A DNA stretch of 25,008 bases from Isotricha intestinalis (taxonomy: Eukaryota; Ciliophora; Litostomatea; Vestibuliferida; Isotrichidae): positions 1 through 25,008 of the forward strand of contig JAJJLU010003902.1 of the NCBI GenBank assembly GCA_023807065.1, given 5' to 3'. The notes beneath the pieces are model-generated. The model had not been told where the DNA came from and did no database searches. It saw only the letters and a program-made list of their open reading frames with translations. Both the position numbers and the translations under genes were made by a program. The number at the start of each line of letters is the position of its first letter. Position 1 is the first letter of the stretch. Of this stretch, positions 8,529 through 17,605 are shown one piece after another.

Positions 8529-9515
8529 TTAATTATATACAATTGAATTTTTAAAATTTTTAAAAGTATATTCATTAAAAGGTTTTAAAGAAGAATTATT
8601 ATTTTTAGGAGAAGATAATTTATATCTTCTAAAATATACTTTTTTTTCTTTTTCAAAATCTCTTTGAGAAGTATTATAACAAATTAATTTTCTTTTTTCC
8701 ATTTCTGAAATAATTTTATTTTTATATTGATGAGCCATACTTCTTGATCTTTCATTTATTTTAGGTTTATAATAATAAAAATGTTTTTTTTTAATTTTTT
8801 TCAAAGAGTATTTTTTTTCTCTGTATTCTTCACATAAAATTTGTTTTTCATTTTGAGATAAATCATTATATAAATCTTTCATTAATTCAATGAAATTTTC
8901 TTTACATAAAATGATATTTGTTTTTTGAAAATCTTGAAAAAAATTTTTTAATATTTTTTTTATTTTTTCTGGAATATTTTTTATAGAATTAGTTATTGTA
9001 ATAGGAGAAATTAAATTATCTTCATCAGAATCTAAAATTTTAAAAATTTTAAGAAATATATCATTTACAACTTCAGAAAATATTCTATTTGATTTTTCCT
9101 GAGTAAAAATATAATTATTTTTATAATTTGAATAATATTTATTATATAATAATTCTTTATGAAGATAATGTTTATTTATTCCATCATAATAATGAGTTAA
9201 AATCGTTGATAAAGAAATTTTTTTTTCATTTATATTATTTAAACTTTTATTATATATATTTAATAATTTTTCTTTTTTCAATTTTTTCCTTTTAAAATAA
9301 TTTATTTGCTTTTTAGTATTTATAAATTTATTAATTGTTTTATGATTATTTTCTTCATTTGGTTTTTTTAAATAATATTTAAATTCGAAAGGGAGAATTA
9401 TATGAATTGAGTTTTTAGTTTCTAAATTTATTTTATCATCTGAATTTTCATCTAATGAAGAATTTAGTATATTATTAATATTATTTTCGATAAATTTTCT
9501 CCCTAAATAAGACAT
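8529..9515 (-). CDS. EF-hand-containing protein of unknown role
   Basis: The 328-residue, Lys/Asn-rich protein holds one recognisable EF-hand at about residues 153-176. The loop D-S-D-E-D-N-L-I-S-P-I-T (162-173) has acidic ligands at positions 1, 3 and 5. The usual Glu at position 12 is Thr, so calcium binding may be weak or lost. A second, degenerate hand probably follows (about 185-222). Further on, YKPKINERSRSMA (249-261) matches a short 'KPKIN..S..MA' motif common in ciliate and flagellate proteins of axonemal or cytoskeletal type. That link comes from general knowledge and not from an alignment. No membrane segment is visible. The ATG at 9515 sits in an AAAAATG context; stop TAA. It converges with the coiled-coil gene (117 bp) and lies 109 bp downstream of... 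in the same direction as, the B-box/WD40 gene's end at 9625. Confidence 0.75.
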   Translation of the reverse strand: MSYLGRKFIENNINNILNSSLDENSDDKINLETKNSIHIILPFEFKYYLKKPNEENNHKTINKFINTKKQINYFKRKKLKKEKLLNIYNKSLNNINEKKISLSTILTHYYDGINKHYLHKELLYNKYYSNYKNNYIFTQEKSNRIFSEVVNDIFLKIFKILDSDEDNLISPITITNSIKNIPEKIKKILKNFFQDFQKTNIILCKENFIELMKDLYNDLSQNEKQILCEEYREKKYSLKKIKKKHFYYYKPKINERSRSMAHQYKNKIISEMEKRKLICYNTSQRDFEKEKKVYFRRYKLSSPKNNNSSLKPFNEYTFKNFKNSIVYN

Positions 9516-9624
9516 TTTTATATAATTAATTTATATGATAATTAAAGGGTTCAAAAGAAAATTTATTTAAAAACAAATAAAAAAAATTAATATAAAGAAG
9601 AATAAAATAATAAAAAAAAGGATT

Positions 9625-11346
9625 TTAGCCCCAAATTTTAATAGTTAAATCATTTGAACAAGAAGCTAAAATTTCATTTTCTAACATAATAACAGTAATT
9701 ACATTACTAGAATGACCTTCTAAAGTTTGTTCACATTCTCCACTTTTAATATCCCAAATTTTAATAGAATTATCAAAACTTCCAGAAGCAAATTTTTCAT
9801 CATTAATTTGACATAAAGTTCTTACACTATGAGAATGACCTAAAAGAGTTTTAATACAAATATTATCTTTCCATAATTTTATAGATTTATCATCGCTTCC
9901 AGAAATAATAATATTATTATCTAATTCAAATAAACATTTCACCCATTTAGTATGTCCAGTTAAAGTAAATAATAATATATTATTATTCCAATCCCAAATT
10001 TTTATTGTTAAATCAGCAGAACCAGAACATAAATTATTATTTTTTAATAATATTAAACTTAAAATACAATCAGAATGACCTTTTAAAGTAATAAGACATT
10101 TTTTATTATTATAATTCCATATTTTAATAAAAGAATCATTTGAACCTGAAGCAAAAGTATTTTCATTACATTTTACTAAACAATTTACCCAAAGTAAATG
10201 TCCCGTGAAAGTATATATTGAATTAGAATTATTTGAATTTAAATCATATAAATTTATATTATTTTCTGATGTTCCTACTAATAAGAAATTTGGGTGAAAT
10301 TCTAATAAAGAAAATACATATCCTTTTTCTTCTATTGTTTTTATACATTCATTTAATTCTAAATCCCAAATTTTTATTGTTTGATCATATGATCCTGATG
10401 CTAAATAATTTGATGATAATTTTATTAATGTTACTATTTTTTCTTTGTGACCAGTTAATGTTTTTATATTTTTATATTGCTTCTTTTTTTCTATGTTTTT
10501 AAATGAAAAATCATAATTTATTGTTAATGGAATTTCCTTGTTTTTTATATTTTCTATTATTTCTTCTATATTTGTCTTTAATTTTTCATCTTTTATATCT
10601 TCTTCTAATTCAAATGTTTTTATTTGATTTATTTTTGTTATATTAATTTCTGAAGTTGATGGTTCTTTGTTACTTTCTTTTATTTCTTCTAATATTGTTT
10701 TTATCATTGAGAAAATTTTTGATTTTTTATTTTTTTCTTCTGTAAAACATTTTTTGTAATTTTGCTTTAATTCATTTAATTTTTTTATTTGTTCATTTAT
10801 TTTACTTTCTAATTCTTTTTGCTTTGTTTCACAGTCATTTTCAAAAATAGTTTTTTTTAAATTTAATACATTAATATAATTATCAATATCTTTATTTGAT
10901 ATATTATCAGTTTTTTTAATTATATGTTCATTATGAGTTTCAGAATAACATTCATCACAAATATAATATTTACATGATGAACATAATAAATCTAAATTTT
11001 TATTATGTAAAGTACATAAATTTTTTGGTTGAATTTCTGATATCATTTTATTTAATATTTCATCTTTTTCTTCATTTTTACATATACATTTATAAGTTAC
11101 TTTTATTTCATTTTCTTTTTTATCTTCGTAAATTTTTATTAAATATGGTATTGAATTTTTACAATCTGGACAAATTAAATATAAATTATTTTGAGTTTCT
11201 AAATTTTTACTAAATTCATTATTTTCTTTTATTGGTTCCATAGAATTATTTTCTTTTATTTTATTCATTGATTCTATTTTTACGTTTGTTAATATATTAT
11301 ATTTTTCTTCTTCTTCTTTTTTTCTTTCTTCATTTTCATTGATTAA

Positions 11347-11379
<33 letters not shown>

Positions 11380-11715
11380 TAAAAAAACATTATTTGAATT
11401 ATCTTTTGTATTATCATTATTATTTATTAAAGCATTATTGAATAAATTATTTTGGGCCAATTGATTATTATTTTGATTATTACTTTTTAAAACACCATTG
11501 TGTCCTTCATTGACATTTTGATTTGAATTTTGAATATTTTGATTATTATTTAAATCTTTAAATTCCATTTGAATTTCTTTTGGTTTTTCAACATTATTTT
11601 TTTCCGTTTTTTGATTAATTTCATTTTGAGAATTTATATTTGTTTGTGATTGAGAAGGAGGAATATTTGCTTTTGTTGTTCTTTGTTTATTATGTGATGA
11701 ATTACAAGCCCCCAT
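9625..11715 (-). CDS. N-acylated B-box / WD40-repeat protein
   Basis: The 696-residue protein begins MGACNSS. That is a consensus for N-myristoylation at Gly2 with a palmitoylatable Cys4, so it is probably membrane-tethered. A Gln/Asn-rich linker (about 8-135, with a poly-Asn run at 113-123) leads to a possible zinc ribbon (C182-x2-C185, C210-x-C212). A textbook B-box zinc finger follows (C234, H237, C245, C248, C253, C256, H261, H264), then a coiled coil (about 285-350). Seven WD40 units cover about 416-696, with the GH...WD/WN signatures clear in six and the second unit (about 461-491) divergent. The protein stops at IKIWG, exactly at the end of blade seven, so the propeller is complete. 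B-box, coil and WD40 suggest a TRIM-like scaffold without a RING. Partners are unknown. Start ATG at 11715; stop TAA. Confidence 0.92.
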
Positions 11716-11824
11716 TTAGATTAAAAAATTTATTTAAATTTAGTTTTCAATTACATAGAACAAAAATTATGGTAAATTAATATATTTTATAAAATTTAAT
11801 TTTTATTTTTTCTTTTTTATATAT

Positions 11825-14212
11825 TTATAATTTATCATTATATTTAAGACCAAATGACCATCCATCTAAATCTAAAGAATATATTTCTTCTTCATTTAAA
11901 AATTCATTTTTATTTTTTCTTTTATTAAAATCTTTATTAAAAAAAGGAGGTTTGATAATTTGAATATTATTTAAAGAAAAAGTAAAATCATCATTATCAT
12001 TAATATCATTATTATTATTTGTAAAAGTATTATTATCATAATCATTATTATTATTTTTACTTTTATTATTATTCCCAAATAAAGTTTCAATAGAATTATC
12101 AATTTTTTTATTATTATTTCCATATTTATCACTTTTTAACATTTGATCAGGATAATAAACAGGTAATTGAACCATTTTAATACTCTTATCTTCACTTAAA
12201 GTAATCAAAGCTTTTCTTTCTTCTTCAAAAAAAATATTCGGAATATTTTTTAAATGAGCATCAATAACAAAATTTGGTATTAAATCATTTTCATAATATA
12301 CATTAACAGAACCATTTGATAAAGCAAATAATATTTCTCCTCTTTCAGTTAATATTATTTTATTTATATCCACTAAAGGAGAAATATCCATTTCTTTTAT
12401 TTTTTTATTTTCAATTCTACAATTTAAATAATTCATATTTTTTAAACTATAATTTATTATTCTATAAAAAAAAACTTTACCTCCTTTTGTTCCAATTATC
12501 ATTATTTCATTATCAATATTAAAATAAATTGTTGTTATTATATTATTAATTGGAATATTAAAAGTAAAAATTGTTTGTGGATTAATAGGATCATTATTTA
12601 AATCAACAATAAAAATATTTCCTCCTTCATCTCCAATAATAATTCTTTCAAATTTATCATCGAATAAAATATAAGATAAAAGTTTAGTTGAAATAAAAGT
12701 TTCTTTAATTAAAGTTTGATAATTTAATTCGAAAATTTTAATAGAAAAATCTTTAGCAATAGTATAAATATAACCTTTATTAAAATTAATAATAGTTCCA
12801 ATTATTTTTTTATTTTTATGTGAAACAAATTTTCCAGCTTCAATTAAAAATTGTCCTTGACTTTCTTTTGTGCTTTCATTAATATAAATTTTATATAAAT
12901 TGACTGTTCCATCATTCATTCCTAAACAAGCACAATTTTTATCTTTGTAATAATTGATTGATGTACATTCTGAAAAAGTTGGTTTTGCATATAAAACTTC
13001 AAAATGAATTAAACCTTGATAATTTTTAATTATATTAAATATTATAAATTGACCTAAAACTTTTTTTTCTTCATTATTATTTTTTTTCTTAAAAAAAGGA
13101 ATATTATCTTTGATTTTATTAAATAATCCAGATAATAAATTATTTGTTGGTATTCCACATCCAACAAAAAGTAAATTTGCATTTTCTAAGAAATAACCAC
13201 ATGAAATAGGTAAAATTAATTGATCATGTAAATTATATAATTCTAAAGGATAATATAATTGAATATCTGGATAATGATTTTCTAACTTTAAAAATTTAAC
13301 ACAATATATTGAAGTTAATAAATCAGGTCTTTTACAAACTTCTTTTATATATTCATTTAATTTTTCCTTTTTTGAAATTATTTCATTTGTTTCATTTAAT
13401 CTTTGAAAACCTGAACCAGGAAATTTTGGTGGTTTTGTATAATATTTTTCAAAAATTAAATTTAATTCATAAAATTCTGTTAATTTTCTTTCTACAAACC
13501 ATTCTTTTTTAGATAAATTTGAATATAAATCAATTTGAAAATAAATATTTTCTTCTGTTCCAATATATTTAATTTCAAAATTAGAAACAAAAATACTTAA
13601 ATTATATTCATTTATGTCAATTTGATTTTCATTTTGTTTTATTGAATTAGATAAATCTTTTGAATTAATTCCAAATAAATTTAATGATGAAGGTCTTGAA
13701 CTTAATCTATTATTTCTATTATAATAATTATTATTATCATTAAAATTACTATTTCTATAATTTGAATTATGGAAATTATTTTCATTTAAAAAACTATCTT
13801 CATAATTTTCAGGTTTAAAATTGTTATTTTTTGAAAAAGGAGAAATTTTATTTATTGTTTCTGGAAAATTGGATATTGTTTTTGATAACGCATTTTTCAT
13901 CATATTTTTTACTTCTGATGCTCCTTTTTTTACTTTCTTTTGAAGACTATTTTTTTCATTTATATTTTCATTTAAATCTTCCCATTTATTATAACTATTA
14001 TTCAAATATCTTTTTACATTTATATTTTCTTTATTATTATTATTATTATTGTTATTTAGTAAATCAAAAGATTTTGTATTTTGACTTTTTGAATAGAAAA
14101 AATTTTCTTCTTTTTGATTTTCTTTTTTATTATAAAAGGTATTTAAATTATTGCTATTAAAATTTTTTCCTGAGTTTCTATTATTATTATTTAGTTCATT
14201 GTCAACGAACAT
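11825..14212 (-). CDS. PX domain / WD40-type propeller protein
   Basis: The 795-residue protein has a disordered, Asn-rich first 200 residues, with a basic amphipathic stretch at about 91-125. A PX domain follows at about 204-313. It shows the basic RKLTEFYEL strand-helix junction (242-250), where PX domains bind phosphoinositide, and the proline-rich PPKFPGSGF loop (261-269). Residues about 320-735 are a WD40-type beta-propeller with diverged repeats, such as LGMNDGTVNLYKI and IIGDEGGNIFIVDL. The tail is Asn-rich and ends in a short LDLDGWSFGL motif (about 779-788). This is probably an endosomal or membrane-recruited scaffold (inference from the domain family). It lies 109 bp upstream of, and co-directional with, the B-box/WD40 gene. 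Start ATG at 14212 in an A-run; stop TAA. Confidence 0.88.
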   Translation of the reverse strand: MFVDNELNNNNRNSGKNFNSNNLNTFYNKKENQKEENFFYSKSQNTKSFDLLNNNNNNNNKENINVKRYLNNSYNKWEDLNENINEKNSLQKKVKKGASEVKNMMKNALSKTISNFPETINKISPFSKNNNFKPENYEDSFLNENNFHNSNYRNSNFNDNNNYYNRNNRLSSRPSSLNLFGINSKDLSNSIKQNENQIDINEYNLSIFVSNFEIKYIGTEENIYFQIDLYSNLSKKEWFVERKLTEFYELNLIFEKYYTKPPKFPGSGFQRLNETNEIISKKEKLNEYIKEVCKRPDLLTSIYCVKFLKLENHYPDIQLYYPLELYNLHDQLILPISCGYFLENANLLFVGCGIPTNNLLSGLFNKIKDNIPFFKKKNNNEEKKVLGQFIIFNIIKNYQGLIHFEVLYAKPTFSECTSINYYKDKNCACLGMNDGTVNLYKIYINESTKESQGQFLIEAGKFVSHKNKKIIGTIINFNKGYIYTIAKDFSIKIFELNYQTLIKETFISTKLLSYILFDDKFERIIIGDEGGNIFIVDLNNDPINPQTIFTFNIPINNIITTIYFNIDNEIMIIGTKGGKVFFYRIINYSLKNMNYLNCRIENKKIKEMDISPLVDINKIILTERGEILFALSNGSVNVYYENDLIPNFVIDAHLKNIPNIFFEEERKALITLSEDKSIKMVQLPVYYPDQMLKSDKYGNNNKKIDNSIETLFGNNNKSKNNNNDYDNNTFTNNNNDINDNDDFTFSLNNIQIIKPPFFNKDFNKRKNKNEFLNEEEIYSLDLDGWSFGLKYNDKL

Positions 14213-14574
14213 TTTTTTTAAATTTTAATAAAAAAAACTATTAATTAATGAAATAAACTAAATTTACTAAATTTATGATTTTTTTATTTTTCACTTTCTT
14301 TTCTTTTATTTCATTTTTTAAAAAGTTGAATTTTTGTTTTGAATTAAAGAATTACATATTTTTATTTAAAACCATTTTTTATATTTAATTATTAAACAAT
14401 TTTACAAGTAACAAAGTTTTTAGAAAAAAATTAAAAAAATTATTTGTATAAAATAACATGAATTATTTTATCCCATAAAAAATACAATTCAATGAATAGT
14501 TAATTAATTCAATAAATTTTTTGAGTTGATTTAAATAAGCAAATTCAAAATTATATCTTAGAATTAATTTTATT
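14213..14574. other. Intergenic DNA, promoter of the PX-WD40 gene
   Basis: This 362-bp A/T-rich spacer lies upstream of the PX-WD40 start (14212, minus) and downstream of the small gene at 14575. I see no coding-like frame, no RNA gene and no distinct repeat. Confidence 0.5.
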
Positions 14575-14745
14575 TTAATTTATTTTCTCACTTTCTTCTC
14601 TTTTCTTTTTTTTAGCTTTTACTTCTTCTTCACTTAAAGGTAAATAATAAATATAAGGTTTAGTAACAGTTTTTTTAAATATTTTATCAATATCATCAAC
14701 TTCTTTTTGTTTTGCATTTTTTTTTTTGAAAAAGTTATAATCCAT
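14575..14745 (-). CDS. Small charged protein, 56 residues
   Basis: A short minus-strand frame runs from an ATG at 14743-14745 to a TAA at 14575-14577. The product starts MDYNFFKKKNAKQKEVDDID, has a central TKPYIYYLPLSEEEV segment and ends in a Lys/Glu-rich helix. Unlike the spacer around it, the frame uses a balanced amino-acid set and typical codons. The non-basic PYIYYLPLS core surrounded by charged helices suggests a real short binding protein. I cannot name the family. Its start context (TATTATG) is poorer in A than at most genes here. It lies 162 bp downstream of the gene at 14908 in the same direction. It could alternatively be the end of a longer spliced gene. Confidence 0.5.
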   Translation of the reverse strand: MDYNFFKKKNAKQKEVDDIDKIFKKTVTKPYIYYLPLSEEEVKAKKKKREESEKIN

Positions 14746-14907
14746 AATAATTTAAATGAAATAATTAACAAATAAATATTAATAAAAAAAAAATTCTAAT
14801 AATATTATTTACTCTCAAAAGATATGAATAATTAAAAAAATTTGTTTAATATAATTATACCAATTAAAATAATAATTTAAAATTTTTTGATATATAAAGT
14901 GAAATAG
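14746..14907. other. Short spacer between two co-directional genes
   Basis: This is 162 bp of A/T-rich DNA between the 3' end of the tandem-repeat protein gene and the 56-residue gene. It must carry the terminator of the first and promoter of the second. No specific element is visible. Confidence 0.4.
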
Positions 14908-16002
14908 TTAAGATTTATTTTTTTTTCTTTCTCTACCTTTTATATCTTTATAATAGTTTAAAATTCCTTTATTAATTAATTCACTCATTGTTGATCTTTG
15001 CTCCTTATTTAATAAAATTTCAGAAAATAAATAAGAATTTTTTACTTTAAATCTTTCATAAAATTCTTTATGTGTTAACATAAATATTGTTTTAATATAA
15101 TCTTCAAATTTCATATTTAACAATTCCTTAATTTCATCAATTTTTATATCATTGAGAATTTCAATGTTTTCTCTTTTTTTTTTATCATTATCATTATGTC
15201 TTTTTGATTTAGGCAAAATTAAAATATCTTTTATTGTCTTATTAAAAAAATCTTCGTTAGTCTTTTTTTTCCCATCTTTTAAAATTTTTCCTTCAATTCT
15301 ATTTAATTTTATTTTTTTTCCTGTATGTTTTTCATATAAATCAGGAATATTACTATATATATTTTTCATTGTATGAACTTTTAATTTATAAATTACATTA
15401 TCTTTTGCTGAACTTGAATGTTTTATATCGCTTCTGTCATCTAATTTACCTTTTCTTCCTTTTTTTTTTTTAATAAAATTTATTTCTTCATTCTTTTTTT
15501 CATTTTCTTCTTCATTCTCTTTATTTTCACTTTCATTTGGATTAATATCATTTAAAGCATTTTTTTTAATTTCATCCTCAAAAAATATACTATCCATATT
15601 TTTCATTGTTTGAACTTTTGATTTATAAATTGCATTATCTTTATCTAAAATTGAGTGTTTTATATCGCTTCTGTCATCGAATTTACTTTTTCTTCCTTTT
15701 TTATTTTCAACAAAATTTGTTTCTTCATTATTTTTTTCATTTTCTTCTTTATTCTCTTTATTTTCACTTTCATTTGGATTAATATCATTTAAACTATTGA
15801 AGTTAATTTCATCCCCAAAAAATGACTCATTATTGTTCCTTAAAGGCAAGTCATCATCATCATAAGAAAAAATGTTTTCATTATTCAAAGGAGAAGATAA
15901 ATCTTTATTATCTGAATTTGCTTGTGTTGTATTTATATTTTTATTTCTTTGAAAATTAAAAAATATTTCTGAATTTGGATTTGTATTGAAAAATGGATTC
16001 AT
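14908..16002 (-). CDS. Unknown protein with a duplicated GRK/H-DN-K basic domain
   Basis: The 364-residue protein opens with an Asn-rich segment. Two 79-residue tandem units follow (residues 60-138 and 139-217). Each contains an acidic LNDINPNESENKEN stretch, a basic KKGRK(S/G)K motif, and a DDRSDIKHS...KDN-x-IYK-x-KV-x-TMKN helix. The remainder (about 218-364) is helical, with FFNKTIKDIL (about 255-264) and LNMKFEDYIKTIF segments. The order GRK, H...DN...K and the later 'NKT-x-I-x-L' helix resembles an expanded, uncharacterised family I recall from ciliates, whose basic helices could bind DNA or RNA (inference). The two units are close to identical at the nucleotide level. Start ATG at 16002 in AAAAATG; stop TAA. 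A possible relic of the same domain lies just upstream on the same strand. Confidence 0.8.
   Translation of the reverse strand: MNPFFNTNPNSEIFFNFQRNKNINTTQANSDNKDLSSPLNNENIFSYDDDDLPLRNNNESFFGDEINFNSLNDINPNESENKENKEENEKNNEETNFVENKKGRKSKFDDRSDIKHSILDKDNAIYKSKVQTMKNMDSIFFEDEIKKNALNDINPNESENKENEEENEKKNEEINFIKKKKGRKGKLDDRSDIKHSSSAKDNVIYKLKVHTMKNIYSNIPDLYEKHTGKKIKLNRIEGKILKDGKKKTNEDFFNKTIKDILILPKSKRHNDNDKKKRENIEILNDIKIDEIKELLNMKFEDYIKTIFMLTHKEFYERFKVKNSYLFSEILLNKEQRSTMSELINKGILNYYKDIKGRERKKNKS
15352..15825 (-). repeat. Tandem 237-bp in-frame duplication
   Basis: Two copies, 15589-15825 and 15352-15588, sit head to tail with an exact 237-bp (79-codon) offset. For example, TATATCGCTTCTGTCATC begins at both 15424 and 15661. 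Differences are mostly scattered substitutions, so the duplication looks fairly recent, and the reading frame is kept. Confidence 0.9.
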
Positions 16003-16389
16003 TTTTTTATTATCATTTTATTTTTAGATATATATAGGATTATTGGGTTGATTAACTATTTTTGCCAACAATAGAAATAATTCTCAAGAATTTAGTTTTT
16101 TTATTCTTTTTGCTTCCTTTTTTTACATGAACTTAAAAAAAATTTTTCTTTTATTAGTTTTCATTTTTGTAAAAGATTCGATAACTGATATCTTAACTTT
16201 TTTTACAATATCTTTGCTTTTTTTAGAAATTCTTTTCAAAAAGAGTTTTGGGAATAATTTTTTTTTTTTTTTTTTTTTCTTCTTTTTAATGAGTAAAATA
16301 AATTAATCAAACAATCAAATATAATTGTTAATTTATATATTTTTTATTTTTTTTATCTTATTTTAAAAATTTAATTTTAAAAAAAGAAA
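16003..16389. other. Intergenic DNA with a T21 tract and an ORF relic
   Basis: This 387-bp gap is a divergent promoter between the minus-strand gene at 16002 and the plus-strand gene at 16390. It holds a 21-base T homopolymer (16258-16278) and, on the minus strand, a coding-like relic described separately. Confidence 0.55.
16123..16302 (-). pseudogene. Possible relic of the GRK/H-DN-K domain
   Basis: On the minus strand a frame is open for 59 codons, from just after a TAA to a TAA at 16123-16125, with no usable ATG at its start. A poly-Lys run from the T21 tract leads into KLFLKRISKKSKDIVKKVKI and then SVIESFTKMKTNKRKIFFKF. The 'SKD-I-V-K-K-VK' helix resembles the KDN-x-IYK-x-KV helix of the gene immediately downstream (14908-16002), on the same strand. 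The likely reading is a decayed neighbouring copy, but it is short and the match is loose. Confidence 0.3.
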
Positions 16390-17505
16390 ATGAATAAAGG
16401 AATGGAGAATAATATAAATTCACCAAAAATCCAAAAAATGAAAATAAAAAATTTAAAAAAACCAAAGACTCAAATAATTCCAATAAACAGGACATTATTT
16501 CGTCCAATAAGTAAAAAAAATATAAAAAATATGGATGAAAAAGTAAAAAATGAGAATAGAAAAGAAACAACAATAAAACAAGTTTTAAATACATCTTCAA
16601 AATTAGAAATAAAGAATAAAAGACTAGTGACTCCAATAAAAGGAAGATTATCACATCATATAATTGATTGTAGAACTCCAAATAGAAAAATAAATCATAA
16701 AAAAATGGATTTATCCATTAATAATATTATTGGTAATGTATATAATAATAATAATTATAATTTTAAAGGGATTAGAAAATATAATTTTGAAAAAATTAGA
16801 AATAAAACTCCTATTCTTCATAGTCAACATTCTTCAAAAGCTTATTTTGGTTCTCATAAAATTAATTTAGGTGAACATAATCAAAATGTATTATATTCTG
16901 AAAATCAATTGAAAATTATTAAATCTTTGAAAAACGAATTAATGTTAAAAAATGAAGAAAATAATAAATTAAAAAGTGAATTAAATTTATTATTAAATAA
17001 TAATAATAATTTAGATAATAAATTAAATAAAAATGATAGTAATGAAGAAATTAATAAAAATTATTTATTAGAAAAAATTAATCAGTTAGAAGAAGAAAAT
17101 AAACAATTAAAAAGTATTGAATTGCAATTTAATGGATTTAAAAAAGAAAATGAATTTTTAAAAGACAAAATCAATGAATTAAATAAAAATATTAATAATA
17201 ATATTATTTCTAAATTAGAGGAAGAAAATAAAAATTTAAAAAACGAAATTAGTAAATTAAAGAATATTGAACAAGAGAAAAATTTATTAGAAAATAAAAT
17301 TAAAAATATGGAACAATTATTTAAAGATAATAATAATTCTGAAAAAAATAAACATTATAAAATTCAAAATTTAAATAAGATAACTATTCTATCAAATAAT
17401 AAAGAAGAAAAAAAAGACAATAATGATAATTTAGAAAATGAAGCAAAAGCTTTTGTAAATGACACTTTTCAAAGTATTTTTAATATTAAAAAAATGAATA
17501 TATAA
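16390..17505 (+). CDS. Coiled-coil protein with basic N-terminal half
   Basis: The 371-residue protein has a basic, proline-dotted first half (about 1-165) with short motifs such as RTLFRPISKKN (34-44) and KRLVTPIKGRL (77-87). A strongly heptad-patterned, Asn/Lys/Glu-rich coiled coil follows at about 170-318. The tail is short and acidic, and then amphipathic (about 350-371). It could be a microtubule- or basal-body-associated protein, because basic-proline segments plus coils are common there, but nothing specific proves this. No signal peptide or membrane segment is visible. Start ATG is in an AAAATG context; stop TAA. It converges with the RING gene across a 100-bp gap. Confidence 0.8.
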   Translation: MNKGMENNINSPKIQKMKIKNLKKPKTQIIPINRTLFRPISKKNIKNMDEKVKNENRKETTIKQVLNTSSKLEIKNKRLVTPIKGRLSHHIIDCRTPNRKINHKKMDLSINNIIGNVYNNNNYNFKGIRKYNFEKIRNKTPILHSQHSSKAYFGSHKINLGEHNQNVLYSENQLKIIKSLKNELMLKNEENNKLKSELNLLLNNNNNLDNKLNKNDSNEEINKNYLLEKINQLEEENKQLKSIELQFNGFKKENEFLKDKINELNKNINNNIISKLEEENKNLKNEISKLKNIEQEKNLLENKIKNMEQLFKDNNNSEKNKHYKIQNLNKITILSNNKEEKKDNNDNLENEAKAFVNDTFQSIFNIKKMNI

Positions 17506-17605
17506 AATTTTTTTATTATATATTATACAATTTAAAAGAGAGTTTTTTTCAATTTTTAAAATAATTTACATTGTTTTATTTAAAAATTTTAAAATTTGTT
17601 TTAAT

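Noticed and set aside
13831..14160. Plus-strand Tyr/Leu/Phe-rich open frame
   Set aside because: It is antisense to the Asn/Lys-rich N-terminus of the PX-WD40 gene and shows no domain or signal.
16258..16278. T21 tract as a defined terminator or integration target
   Set aside because: Long T/A homopolymers occur elsewhere here (for example T16 at 7172-7187), so it is probably composition and replication slippage.
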